From SIG607 sp045537575 (lineage in GTDB: Bacteria > Bacillota > Clostridia > Oscillospirales > Acutalibacteraceae), in assembly GCA_045537575.1 (NCBI GenBank), contig JAZSPU010000046.1, forward strand, positions 1-10,674: a stretch of 10,674 nt of DNA, written 5' to 3'. Of this stretch, positions 1 to 8,600 are shown one piece after another. Numbering within the stretch: the stretch's first letter is position 1; each line of letters begins with the position of its first letter. The position numbers and the translations under genes were made by a program. A model generated the notes under the pieces. That model was not told the origin of the DNA, made no database searches, and saw only the letters and a program-made list of their open reading frames with translations.

Positions 1-50
1 GGAGTTGAAAGGCAGAGTTGTCTTCCTAAGACCGCCTTGGCCTCCGACTT
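1..50 (-). other. MGI/BGI (DNBSEQ) sequencing adapter with index, not genomic
   Basis: Read on the minus strand from base 50 down, the sequence starts AAGTCGGAGGCCAAG and continues CGGTCTTAGGAAGACAA. This is the MGI/BGI library adapter as I remember it, except for one extra G in the run at about bases 35-36. It is followed by ten bases (CTCTGCCTTT, plus positions 8-17), where the sample index sits in that adapter design, and then CAACTCC, the start of the constant part after the index. Three elements in the right order and spacing make chance resemblance very unlikely. Upstream of base 51 the decarboxylase alpha reading frame is fully conserved; inside the adapter it turns into unrelated residues and a stop. 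I infer an untrimmed adapter read-through left at the contig end. Confidence 0.95.
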
Positions 51-283
51 AGTTTAGTGTTAGGCATAGCCTTTTTGATGGTACGAAGTCTCTCCCAAGG
101 ATCTTCGTTCAAAAAGCGCATACATACGTCGAAGGTTGCGCCGCCCCAACACTCAACAGACCAATAACCGAGTTTGTCAAGCTTTTCAAGGGCAGGAATC
201 ATATCCTCAATACGCATACGGGTAGCAGCCTGAGACTGATGAGCGTCACGGAGTATAGTATCTGTAATATTTAATTTAGTCAT
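51..283 (-). CDS. oadA: Oxaloacetate decarboxylase alpha subunit (carboxyltransferase domain), N-terminal fragment cut by contig end
   Basis: Only about the first 78 residues are genuine. They carry the start of the HMGL-like carboxyltransferase barrel shared by OadA and pyruvate carboxylase: TDTILRDAHQSQAATRMR at residues 7-24, with the Asp (D13) and Gln (Q16) of the metal/substrate site, then GYWSVECWGGATFDVCMRF at 39-57 and a PWERLR motif at 62-67. In the family this subunit moves the carboxyl group of oxaloacetate to biotin in the cytoplasm. The start ATG at 281-283 has GGAGGT upstream and lies 14 bases after the beta-subunit stop, so it is translated as the last visible gene of the operon. 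The family protein is usually about 450-600 residues. The tail SRRPRRS and stop at 26-50 come from the adapter, not from a mutation. A pyruvate carboxylase B-type subunit would look alike here, but the neighbours favour a decarboxylase. Confidence 0.92.
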
Positions 284-297
284 AGTTTATACCTCCA

Positions 298-1704
298 TTA
301 ACCGAAGAGTGCAAGGAGTACGCCTGCGGCAATAGCAGAACCGATAACACCTGCAACGTTGGGGCCCATAGCGTGCATTAAGAGGAAGTTCTTGGGGTTT
401 TCCTTCTGACCTACAGTCTGAGAAACTCTGGCTGCCATAGGAACAGCGGAAACACCTGCGGAACCGATAAGAGGATTGATTTTGTTCTTTCTGAGGAACA
501 GATTCATAAATTTTGCAAGTAATACGCCGCCTGCAGAACCAACTGCAAATGCTACAACACCGATAACAATAATCTTTAAGGTGCTGATGGAAAGGAAGGT
601 CTTTGCAGTAGCGGTTGCGCCTACGGTAACACCGAGGAATATAGTAACTATATTCATAAGCTCATTCTGTGCAGTCTTAGAAAGTCTGTCAGCAACACCG
701 CTTTCTTTAAAGAGGTTACCGAGCATAAGACAGCCGATAAGAGGAGCAGCAGAAGGAACTAAGAGAGCAACGAATACTGTAACGGCAATGGGGAAAATAA
801 TCTTTTCCTTTTTAGAAACCTCTCTTAAAGGCTTCATAACTATCTGACGTTCCTTTTTAGTGGTAAGAAGCTTCATAATGGGAGGCTGAATTACCGGAAC
901 GAGAGCCATATAAGAATAAGCAGCAACAGCAATAGGTCCTAAAAGATGGGGAGCAAGTTTACTTGTTACGAATATAGCGGTAGGACCGTCAGCACCGCCG
1001 ATAATACCGATAGAACCGGCTTCCAAGGAATTAAAACCTAAGAAATTGGTAGCAACAATGTAGGTTGCAAAAATACCGATCTGAGCAGCAGCGCCGAGAA
1101 GCAGGCTCTTAGGATTAGCAATAAGGGGACCGAAGTCGGTCATTGCACCAACGCCTAAGAAGATAAGGCATGGATAAATGCCGAGCTTTACGCCGAGGTA
1201 GAGGTAGTCAAGGAGACCGCCTGTAGCGGCGAGTTCGGGCCAATTAATGTGACCGCCGGCAAAAATTGCTTCGTGGAACATATTTGCGCCGGGGAGATTG
1301 GTAAGAAGCATACCAAAGGCAATGGGGAGAAGGAGTAAAGGCTCAAATCCCTTGCCGATAGCAAGATAAATAAGAACAAAGGAGATAAGAAGCATTACGA
1401 GATAGCCGTAATTTGCGGTAAATTCGGCAAAAGAGCCTGCGCCCTTGTGAACGTTACCGAACATAGCCTTAAAGCCTGTCTCATTAAGGAAGTTCATAAT
1501 TGCTTCTTTAGGATTAAGTTCTTCTTCGGTTTGTTCCTCTGTAACAAGGATATCGGTAGGCTCATCAGCGCCGCCGATAACAGCGGAAGAAGTATCTTCA
1601 GGGGTAGTACCGTCTGCGGTGTCGGCAAAAACGTTAAAGCCCACAATAATAAGGGCAAACGCTAAAACCACAGCGAAGAGGGTTTTAATAAACTTATTAT
1701 TCAT
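298..1704 (-). CDS. oadB: Na+-translocating decarboxylase beta subunit with N-terminal extension
   Basis: The 468-residue polytopic membrane protein is the Na+ channel and carboxybiotin decarboxylation site of the OadB/GcdB/MmdB family. Matching it to Klebsiella OadB (about 433 aa), the key residues are all here: Asp203 as D239 in IGGADGPTAIFV (235-246), Tyr229 as Y265, and Asn373, Gly377, Ser382 and Arg389 as N410, G414, S419 and R426 in NPLIGSAGVSAVPMAAR. The N-terminus is unusual. A hydrophobic signal-like segment (about 6-27) is followed by an acidic linker that carries a degenerate copy of the core motif, IGGADEPTDILV, at 43-54. The remaining helices begin near residue 98. GGAGGA lies seven bases before the ATG. 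The gene follows the biotin carrier by 21 bases and precedes oadA by 14, a tight operon. The type of carboxyltransferase points to oxaloacetate rather than methylmalonyl-CoA or glutaconyl-CoA. Confidence 0.95.
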   Translation of the reverse strand: MNNKFIKTLFAVVLAFALIIVGFNVFADTADGTTPEDTSSAVIGGADEPTDILVTEEQTEEELNPKEAIMNFLNETGFKAMFGNVHKGAGSFAEFTANYGYLVMLLISFVLIYLAIGKGFEPLLLLPIAFGMLLTNLPGANMFHEAIFAGGHINWPELAATGGLLDYLYLGVKLGIYPCLIFLGVGAMTDFGPLIANPKSLLLGAAAQIGIFATYIVATNFLGFNSLEAGSIGIIGGADGPTAIFVTSKLAPHLLGPIAVAAYSYMALVPVIQPPIMKLLTTKKERQIVMKPLREVSKKEKIIFPIAVTVFVALLVPSAAPLIGCLMLGNLFKESGVADRLSKTAQNELMNIVTIFLGVTVGATATAKTFLSISTLKIIVIGVVAFAVGSAGGVLLAKFMNLFLRKNKINPLIGSAGVSAVPMAARVSQTVGQKENPKNFLLMHAMGPNVAGVIGSAIAAGVLLALFG

Positions 1705-1725
1705 CAGTCTATCCTCCGAGAGAAA

Positions 1726-2088
1726 TTAACCGATTACGCAAAGGAGAGCGCCGGTCTCAACGGTAGAGCCCTTCTGAACGTTTAAGGAAACTATTTTACC
1801 GTCAACGCCTGCCATGATTTCGTTTTCCATTTTCATAGCTTCCAAAATCATAAGAACCTGTCCAGCTTTAACAGTATCGCCTACGTTTACGTTTACGGCA
1901 AGGATATTGCCGGGCATAGGGCTGTTAACCTTTTCGCCTTCAGCAGCGGCGGGAGCAGCTACGGGAGCGGGTGCAGGAGCAGCGGCTGGAGCGGGAGCTG
2001 CAGCGGGAGCAGATACATCGGCACTGTCAACAACTTCTAATGTGATTTCATACTCAGTACCGTTAACGTTTACTTTATACTTTTTCAT
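1726..2088 (-). CDS. Biotin carboxyl carrier protein of the Na+-pumping decarboxylase
   Basis: This 120-residue protein carries CO2 as carboxybiotin from the cytosolic carboxyltransferase to the membrane beta subunit. The C-terminal biotinyl/lipoyl domain spans about residues 53-120 and contains the biotinylation motif EAMKMENEI, with the target lysine at K86. Conserved SPMPGNI (56-62) and VGDTVKAGQVL (69-79) flank it. The N-terminal part (1-20) resembles the short beta-rich start of clostridial carriers (MKKYKVNVNGTEYEI). Between them, residues 27-49 form a flexible Ala/Pro linker of APAPAAAP-type repeats, typical of swinging-arm carriers. In some species this domain is fused to the end of OadA; here it is separate, as in glutaconyl-CoA (GcdC) and methylmalonyl-CoA (MmdC) decarboxylases. 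The start is supported by AAAGGTGA upstream. Confidence 0.95.
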   Translation of the reverse strand: MKKYKVNVNGTEYEITLEVVDSADVSAPAAAPAPAAAPAPAPVAAPAAAEGEKVNSPMPGNILAVNVNVGDTVKAGQVLMILEAMKMENEIMAGVDGKIVSLNVQKGSTVETGALLCVIG

Positions 2089-2122
2089 AATTTTTCACCT
2101 TTCTTTTGCTTTTAAAAGCCAA

Positions 2123-2398
2123 TTATAATTTTTTAAAAGATTTAATTTTGAGTGCCGAAACATCGGTACCGAGCTCTTCAGCGATAACAGCTGAAATTGC
2201 AGCAATAAGACGCTGTTTGTCGGGAATCTCATTGCTTGCTGTATTATTGGCAGGTGCAGTCACTTTAGCATCTTTTGCCGGTGCTTTTTCGCCGAGCCGT
2301 ATTATGCCGCTGACTATCTTACATACGATTATGATGCATATCAGACCAACAAATACGGTGCCTATGCCCATTAAGCACACGAATAATGTATCGCTCAT
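2123..2398 (-). CDS. Decarboxylase gamma/delta small membrane subunit (OadG family)
   Basis: The 91-residue protein has one N-terminal membrane helix (about 5-35, with MGIGTVFVGLICIIIV), a charged and Ala/Pro-rich middle (36-60), and a C-terminal segment with AAISAVIAEELG and a final basic KIKSFKKL. This arrangement is characteristic of the OadG/MmdD/GcdD family, which anchors and stabilises the alpha and beta subunits. Family members are poorly conserved, so the assignment rests on layout, the AxxAAxIAxxLG-like segment and position as first gene of the decarboxylase operon. A strong GAGGAGGT at 2407-2414 fixes the start at 2398. The next gene begins 34 bases beyond its stop. Without the context a search might only call it hypothetical. 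Confidence 0.85.
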   Translation of the reverse strand: MSDTLFVCLMGIGTVFVGLICIIIVCKIVSGIIRLGEKAPAKDAKVTAPANNTASNEIPDKQRLIAAISAVIAEELGTDVSALKIKSFKKL

Positions 2399-2462
2399 AT
2401 TCGTTTACCTCCTCTATTTTGTATTATAGTAAGTTAATAGCAGATACAAATTAACCCATATT

Positions 2463-2491
2463 ATTATACTAAAAATATTCCTAATAAACAA
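2463..2491 (-). promoter_or_regulatory. Predicted sigma-A promoter of the decarboxylase operon
   Basis: On the minus strand TTGTTT (2486-2491) is followed after exactly 17 bases by a perfect TATAAT (2463-2468). Transcription would start near 2456 and give a leader of about 58 bases before the gamma-subunit ATG. A second TATAAT at 2423-2428 has only a weak partner and would start transcription almost inside the ribosome binding site. The whole gap 2399-2596 is AT-rich, and I see no GC-rich terminator hairpin after the FeoB-like gene, so read-through from upstream is possible. Confidence 0.6.
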
Positions 2492-2596
2492 TAGTAATTT
2501 TACCACTTTTTAGAAATTTATCAAAATACTCAAAATTAATTAAAAATATTGGTGAAATTGTTAAAAATAGACATAAAAAATGAGGAGTTTTAAAAT

Positions 2597-4357
2597 TTAA
2601 ACAATAAGTTTTATTGCGTTTGTTATAAGGCATAGCAATATGCCCGTTAAGGCGGGAAGCAAAATTGCTAAAAGGCAGTATTTCATTTTGCCCGTTTCTT
2701 TTTTTATGGTAAGTAACGTAGTGGTGCAGGGCCAATGGAAAAGTGAAAAAAGCGAAACCGAAAGCGCAGTGAAAAAATCCCAACCGTTATTTATAAAAAT
2801 ATCGGTCAAAAAAGAATTATCAGCGCTTTTAAGGGTGGAAGAACCCATATACATCATAAGTACTATAGGAAGCACAATTTCATTTGCTGTACTGCCTAAA
2901 ATGAAGGCTAAAAGAATAACTCCGTCCATAGCAAGAAGTCTTGCAAAGGGGTCTAAAAAATCGGCGCAGATATAAAGCAGGGAATTGCCGTTTATAAACG
3001 TATTTGCGCCTATCCAAAGCAACGCACCTGCAGGAATTGCTACGTAAATTGCTCTTAAAAGTATGCGAAGGGTTTTATTAATAAACGAATCAAGAAGGGT
3101 TCTTAAAATATCGGGCTTTCTGTATGGCGGAAGTTCAATTTCTGTTTCTTTTTCCTTTTTGCCCATAAAAAAAGATAAAAAATTAGTTTCGGCTATAGTC
3201 AAAACAACCGACAAAATTATAAAGAAGGTAAGTACGGAGGCTTTGCTTATTGAGGAGGCATTTTTAAACATAATGGAAATAAGCAGTATAAGGGTAGGGA
3301 ATCTTCCGTTACAGGGGATAAAGCTGTTTGTTACTGCAGAAATTATACGGGCATTTTCATCAGGAATAATTCTGCAACCCGTAACTCCTACAGCATTACA
3401 GCCAAGCCCCATACACATAGTCAGAGCCTGTTTTCCGCTGCTTCCCGCTTTGCTTAGGGGTTTATTAAGATTGTATGCAATTCTGGGCAAAATACCGCTT
3501 TCTTCTAGGAGAGAAAAAATAGGGAAAAATATAGCCATGGGAGGAAGCATAACCGAAACCACTTCGGAAAGCACCATATATGCTCCGTCATAGATAATTC
3601 CCTTTAAAAAGGGCGGAGTGTTAATGTGCAATAAAAATGCATTAAAATAATTTCCTAGAGCGGAAAACAGTTTTGAAAGAAGCATCGAAGGATAATTGGC
3701 TCCGCTTATGGTTATCCACAGTATGATAAGTAAAAAAATAATCATTAAGGGAAGGGAGGTATATTTTCCGCAAAGAAGTCTGTCTATTTTTCTGTCCTTG
3801 GCTTTTATGTCGGCATTTTTATAAAAAACGTATTTATTTATAATGGTGTGACGCTCACAAGGTGCAGGATTTTTAGCAGTAATATCTCTTTGGATAACCT
3901 CTTTAACGCTTTTTACTTCCTTTTTGGCACTACATCCTATAACCGTTATATTAAGTTCTTTTTGGATTCCGACAAGGTTTATTTCAATACCTCTGCGCTT
4001 TGCTTCGTCAAGCATATTAATACATAAAATCACATTTTCGCTGATTTCAGAAACTTCGTAAAAGAGTCGTAAATTTCTGTATAAATCGGTAGCATCGCAG
4101 ATTACTATTACTTTGTCGTAGGCTTCGTTTAAAAGATAATCCTTTGCAATTTTCTCTTCGGGTGATTTAAAATCAAGGGAATATATACCGGGCAAATCAA
4201 CTATTTCATATGTTTTAGAGCCGCTTTTAAAATAGCCTTTTGCTACCTCAACGGTTTTTCCCGCCCAGTTGCCCGTATGCTGTTTTTTATGTGTCAGTTT
4301 ATTAAAAATCGTGCTTTTACCCACGTTGGGATTTCCCATAAGTACAATTCGTTCCAT
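2597..4357 (-). CDS. feoB: FeoB-type ferrous iron transport GTPase, short form
   Basis: The 586-residue protein joins a cytosolic GTPase to a membrane permease. The G motifs are GNPNVGKS (8-15), DLPGIYSL (54-61), NMLDEAKRRGI (114-124) and CSAKK (142-146), the FeoB pattern. The membrane part, from about residue 201, has the nucleoside-recognition/Gate repeats: MGLGCNAVGVTGCRII (316-331) with C320 and C328, then NSFIPCNGRFPT (344-355), LAFILGSTANEIVLPI (483-498) and LFHWPCTTTLLTIKKETG (539-556). FeoB imports Fe(II). This copy is shorter than E. coli FeoB (773 aa) and has no FeoA or FeoC beside it, so another divalent metal is possible. I chose the ATG at 4357 because AAGAG lies eight bases before it. 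A GTG nine bases upstream (4366) is in frame but directly abuts that site. It is separated from the antiporter by a terminator, so probably has its own promoter. Confidence 0.9.
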   Translation of the reverse strand: MERIVLMGNPNVGKSTIFNKLTHKKQHTGNWAGKTVEVAKGYFKSGSKTYEIVDLPGIYSLDFKSPEEKIAKDYLLNEAYDKVIVICDATDLYRNLRLFYEVSEISENVILCINMLDEAKRRGIEINLVGIQKELNITVIGCSAKKEVKSVKEVIQRDITAKNPAPCERHTIINKYVFYKNADIKAKDRKIDRLLCGKYTSLPLMIIFLLIILWITISGANYPSMLLSKLFSALGNYFNAFLLHINTPPFLKGIIYDGAYMVLSEVVSVMLPPMAIFFPIFSLLEESGILPRIAYNLNKPLSKAGSSGKQALTMCMGLGCNAVGVTGCRIIPDENARIISAVTNSFIPCNGRFPTLILLISIMFKNASSISKASVLTFFIILSVVLTIAETNFLSFFMGKKEKETEIELPPYRKPDILRTLLDSFINKTLRILLRAIYVAIPAGALLWIGANTFINGNSLLYICADFLDPFARLLAMDGVILLAFILGSTANEIVLPIVLMMYMGSSTLKSADNSFLTDIFINNGWDFFTALSVSLFSLFHWPCTTTLLTIKKETGKMKYCLLAILLPALTGILLCLITNAIKLIV

Positions 4358-4373
4358 TTTGTTCACTCTTTTT

Positions 4374-4403
4374 ATAGTATTCTTCTGTTACATCCTATGT
4401 AAA
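4374..4403 (-). promoter_or_regulatory. Possible promoter of the FeoB-like gene
   Basis: The minus strand shows TTTACA (4398-4403), an 18-base spacer and TACTAT (4374-4379). The start of transcription would fall near 4367, leaving a very short leader, so this is a weak call. No clear Fur-box or other iron-responsive palindrome was seen between the gene and the terminator at 4424-4448. Confidence 0.3.
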
Positions 4404-4420
4404 AGAACGGTGAGTGACAC

Positions 4421-4448
4421 AAAAAAGCACAGCGTGATGCTGTGCTTT
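4421..4448 (-). terminator. Rho-independent terminator of the antiporter gene
   Basis: Perfect 10-bp stem: AAAGCACAGC (4424-4433) pairs with GCTGTGCTTT (4439-4448) around a 5-base loop. Read on the minus strand the stem runs directly into six T residues (4426-4421), so it stops transcription coming from the antiporter, whose stop codon is 24 bases before it. On the plus strand there is no comparable T tract. Confidence 0.93.
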
Positions 4449-4472
4449 GGGTTAAAGTATAAAGATAAATAT

Positions 4473-5501
4473 TTAGAAAACGTTTAATGCGATAAGCACC
4501 TGTAACGTTACAAAGGCTACGTATATGCCGAGAAGTGTTACGCCTTGCCAACGGCGAAGCTTACCTTTAAAGAGTGCAGGTAAGGTCATTATTGCCATAA
4601 CAATTACCATAAGAGGAATTTCGATAAGCTGAGAGGTGTTATAACCAAAGAGCTTACTTCCTTCGGGAATAACAAAGGGTGAAATTGTTACAGCCGCACC
4701 CGATACAAGTACCAAATTAAAGATGTTGGCGCCGATAATATTACCAAGGGAGAGTGCGCCGTGGCCCTTTAGGAGAGCAGTAACAGCCGTTACAAGCTCG
4801 GGAAGTGAAGTGCAAAGCGCAACAATTGTAACGCCTACAACCTCTGTAGGAATACCTGCCATAGTTGCAAGGGAAACAGAAGAGCCTTCGAGCATATCTG
4901 CGCCTACTGCAATTAAACCTGCGCTTATAACCAGTACGATAATGTCCCGTAGCAAAGAACCGCCCTGAAGGCTTTGCGTATCTTCGCCATGCTCTTCGGT
5001 GGGATTTTTAAAGCCCTTATATACGGTCATAGCCATATAAACGCCAAAGACTACAATCATTACTATTCCCAGCCATCTGTCAAAGCGTCCGAAAAGGTAT
5101 GCGGCAACTATGTAAATAGCGGCAGATACGAAGAAGAACAGAATAGGCGTAACAATAGCCTTTTTATTAACGGGCGCAGGACGAATAGCAATGGTTAAAG
5201 CCGCAATTAAAGCGGTGTTACAAATAATAGAGCCTATAGCGTTACCGTAAGCAATAGCACCGTTATTATTCATAGCTGCTGTAACCGATACCATAACCTC
5301 GGGAAGAGTAGTACCAATGGAAACTACCGTTGCACCAATGATAATCTCAGGTACGCGGAAGCGCTTTGCAATGCCTACAGCGCTGTCAACGAACCAGTCA
5401 CCGCCCTTAATAAGCAGGATAACGCCTACAGCGAATAATAGCAGAGCGCCCCAAAGGTAATCGGTTAATCCACCGTACCAAACAAAAAATTTTTCTAGCA
5501 T
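4473..5501 (-). CDS. CaCA-family Na+/Ca2+ antiporter (YrbG-like)
   Basis: The 342-residue membrane protein has the two inverted alpha repeats that form the ion site of cation/Ca2+ exchangers. Repeat 1 is GATVVSIGTTLPEVMVS with GNAIGSIICNTALI (about residues 56-99, key acid E68). Repeat 2 is GVTIVALCTSLPELVTA with GNIIGANIFNLVLVSG (about 223-268, key acid E235). About ten helices are split by a charged cytosolic loop at 162-186. By family it exchanges Ca2+ for Na+ or H+ across the cytoplasmic membrane, usually exporting Ca2+. The length is normal for bacterial members (about 320-370). AAGGAG eight bases upstream supports the ATG. It has its own promoter and terminator, so it is monocistronic. 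Ion specificity cannot be read from sequence alone. Confidence 0.93.
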   Translation of the reverse strand: MLEKFFVWYGGLTDYLWGALLLFAVGVILLIKGGDWFVDSAVGIAKRFRVPEIIIGATVVSIGTTLPEVMVSVTAAMNNNGAIAYGNAIGSIICNTALIAALTIAIRPAPVNKKAIVTPILFFFVSAAIYIVAAYLFGRFDRWLGIVMIVVFGVYMAMTVYKGFKNPTEEHGEDTQSLQGGSLLRDIIVLVISAGLIAVGADMLEGSSVSLATMAGIPTEVVGVTIVALCTSLPELVTAVTALLKGHGALSLGNIIGANIFNLVLVSGAAVTISPFVIPEGSKLFGYNTSQLIEIPLMVIVMAIMTLPALFKGKLRRWQGVTLLGIYVAFVTLQVLIALNVF

Positions 5502-5533
5502 AACAGAAACTCCTTATAAAAAACATCAATAGT

Positions 5534-5562
5534 ATTTTATTATAAAGTTGGAAAATTGTCAA
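5534..5562 (-). promoter_or_regulatory. Strong predicted sigma-A promoter of the antiporter gene
   Basis: On the minus strand a perfect -35 TTGACA (5557-5562) is followed after 17 bases by TAAAAT (5534-5539), one base from the -10 consensus. The start of transcription would be near 5527, giving a leader of about 26 bases with AAGGAG. The -35 lies only a few bases beyond the T tract of the terminator of the preceding gene. Confidence 0.75.
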
Positions 5563-5565
5563 CTT

Positions 5566-5600
5566 AAAAACCCCGTTTAAAGTGATAAAAACGGGGTTTT
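5566..5600 (-). terminator. Rho-independent terminator of the DUF5107-TPR gene
   Basis: Perfect 12-bp stem: AAAACCCCGTTT (5567-5578) pairs with AAACGGGGTTTT (5589-5600) around a 10-base loop. On the minus strand it ends in five T residues. It begins 13 bases after the stop codon of the long gene and isolates that gene from the antiporter promoter immediately downstream. Confidence 0.93.
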
Positions 5601-5613
5601 GTAAGAATTAATA

Positions 5614-8600
5614 TTATTTCATAAAGCGATGGGTACCGTTTATAACCTGACTGCCTTCGCTAAGCAGTGCATTATAGTACTTAGCACGTGCAACCTCTGC
5701 CTTTTCGGGATAGGAAATAAAGAAGGGAGTAGCGCTGAAATATCCTGAATCAACGCGGTCTTTCTCTTTTGCCCACAAATCCATAAAGCCCTTAATATAT
5801 GCGTAAGACTGGGCAGTTTTGCCGATTTTAAGCATGGAGAGAGCCTGATAGCAGGGTAGAGAGGGAAGATGCATATTAGAGAAGAAGTCAACGTCAAGCT
5901 CGATAATGTAATCGAAAATGGCTTTTGCTTCATCCTCTTTTCCTAAATGAATAAGACAAAGAGCCTCGTTATACTTAGAAGGAATAATGGGGCCAACCTG
6001 CCAGAGACCTGCGCCCAGGTTATCGGGGATAATCTGAGCGATACGGAATTCTTCAAGAGCCTTTTGGAAATCGCCTTCCTCAAAGTAACGGTTACCAATA
6101 CCGTAGTGAGCGGCAATGTGCTGTTTTGCAACTATGGTTTCTCCGCCTTCGCAGGGGATAAAGTCATGGTTGTTAATAAGATAAAGCGCCTTTTCAAAGT
6201 CTCCTGCTCTGTTTGCGGCAATTGCCCACTCGGTAACAATGTCGTCTCTCGCGCTCTTAAGGTCACTAACAAGGGCAGAAATTATTTCCATTGATTCCTG
6301 TCCGTCGACGGCGGTAAGGTTTAAGAGATAAGCAAGTTCGAATACCAACTGTTCGCAATGGGGATTTTCTTTAACCGCTGTTTTGAGAAGCTCGATTGCC
6401 TTTGCGGTGTCGCCCTTTCTCCACACACTTACAGCCTTTGCGCGTGTTGCCTGCCAACCGGTGCAAGTTTCCCAAAGCTGTGCGGCTTTTTCGTAACGCT
6501 TCTGAGCAAAGTGGAGACAGCCTAACATATATCTGAAATCGTTTTCATTTTCAAATTTTTCCAAAGCGGCAATTTCTTCAAAACGGAAGGGGAAGGTGCG
6601 GTGAGCAAAGTTTGCGGTTTCGGGCTTTTCAATAAGTGCGGCAAGGGAGGGAGCAACGTCATCTGTATATGAGGGAACCTTGTTTAAAAGCTCCATTGCT
6701 TCCTTTTCAAAGCCGCCTGCGGTAAGGTCAAAGGCTACGTCTAAAAGTGTCTGACTCATAGAAGAGCTAAGAGCGTTAAAGAACTCTTTTTCGTTGATTT
6801 TTCCGAGAATTAACGCAACGTAACGTGCAAGATGATTAAGAGGATCGCGTTTTAAAAGTTTGGCAATGCGTTCCTCTGCCTTTGCTTTGTTGCCAAGCTT
6901 TAACTGGGCAAGAGCGGCAATAGGCGCGGCAAGGGGATTTCTGTCTCCCTTATCAAGAGCCATATCGGCACAGAAAAGCGCTTCTTCAAAGTTGCCCGAT
7001 TTAGCGGCAAGAAGGGAAGCTCTTGTCATAGCACAGGAAACGCTGTCCTGATTCCAAGCGGCTTTTCTTAAATGATTATATGCTTCTTCGGTGTTTCCGA
7101 GCATAGATTTTGCGTAGCCTAACAGATAGTGGATTTTTCCGCTTTCCATTTCGGTATTATAAATTGTATGGGCATTTGCGGCTTTTGTTAAATAAACAAT
7201 AGCCTCTTTGAAATCATTTCTGATACAAGCGGTCTCGCCTAAGGCAACTAAAGAGGGAATGTGATTTTCGTCTATTTCTAACGCGCGTTTAAAGTAAACG
7301 TCGGGATTTGCAATAGGATCACGGAACTGTAAATAGTGAAGACCTGCAAGATAAAGTCCCTGAGCGGTGTCAAGTTCATTTGGCATTTCAACCTCAGGGA
7401 ATAATTCGGGCAAGGGCTTTTTAACGTGAGGAGCATAATCGTAGGTAAGTACGCCCTCAACACAAACTTTGTAGCAGTCTGCTTTAAAGTCGCCTTTAAC
7501 GGTGAGAACTTCGCCTGCAACGAGGTAGGCTTTGGTATCAAGCATAACCTTTTCGCCGTTCATAACGGTAATGCGGCAATCCTTTTTATCGCAGGTAGGC
7601 TGAATTTTTAATACGCCGTCTTCCATTCTTATGGCGCCCTTAAGGTTAGCATAGGAAGGAACGCCTAAAGCGGCAAGAGGATACCAGAACTGAGAGAACT
7701 GCTTAACTTCATAGGGCTCAAGCCAAGAAAAGTCAGGCTGATTATCGGAATAAGAACCTGCCATAAGCTCGGCATAAGCACCGTCGGTATCGGTAAGAGC
7801 GCGTTCCCAAGACTGAGATAACTGGTTATAGCCCCAAGTAAACATTTTTTTGCCGACTGCTGTGTGGTGGTCGCCGATATGTACTACACCGCAACCGATT
7901 CCGTTATCAAAACCGCCGAAATAGTCATGCTTTGATGCGGCAGAGAAGTAAGAGGTAGCGGGTTTTGTATTAAAATGTTTGCTTATATCAACGCCGCCCT
8001 TTTCAAATACAAAGCCGTTGAAGCTTCCATTTGCAATGGGATAGCTTGTAGCACTTCTTCTGTAGTGGAAGCGAACAAAGTCAACGTCATCGGGGAAGAA
8101 AATTTCATAGTCCTTGTTAACGGGCACAGCGGTGTTTTCCCACCAAAGAAAGCTCTTTCTTATAGCTGTACGGTTAGCAACAACCATTCTTGTTTCAAAA
8201 TAGGATTTATCGGGTTCAACACAGATACCAACCATACCTTTCATACGGTCAATGGGATCGTGTTCGCTAAGCCATACGATAACACCGCCTGTAGCAGTTT
8301 CTTCAATGGCATAGTCAACGGGCATAAAGGTGGAAGGACGATGGTGGAAAGGCCAGTTAAATTCAACACCGCCGCTTATCCAAGAGCCCAGCGCACCAAT
8401 AAGAGCAGGTTTAATAACGTGCTGCTTATAAAAGAAATCATAGCCTGTAATCTTATCCTTTGCAGAATAGATTCTGCCGCCGATTTCGGGAAGTATAACA
8501 AGCTCGATATATTTGTTTTCTATCTTTATAGCGTTATATTCCTTTGCATACTTTACCTTGCTTCTTGTTTTAATAACTACCTTGTTGGGATAGGGGTTAC

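Noticed and set aside
26..50. Apparent frameshift and early stop that would make the alpha-subunit gene a pseudogene
   Set aside because: The aberrant codons coincide exactly with adapter sequence; there is no evidence of a genomic mutation.
1957..2010. GC-rich GGAGCAGC-type tandem repeat
   Set aside because: It simply encodes the flexible Ala/Pro linker of the biotin carrier, as expected for the family; it is not an independent repeat element.
1814..2128. Alanine/glycine-rich frame on the plus strand
   Set aside because: It is a shadow of the Ala/Pro linker and biotin domain of the carrier protein on the minus strand.
2399..2596. Possible riboswitch or small RNA in the AT-rich gap before the decarboxylase operon
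   Set aside because: No GC stem, conserved aptamer-like block or terminator was visible; only promoter-like hexamers.
3063..3593. 176-codon open frame on the plus strand
   Set aside because: It lies fully antisense to conserved FeoB Gate-domain sequence and has no recognisable features.
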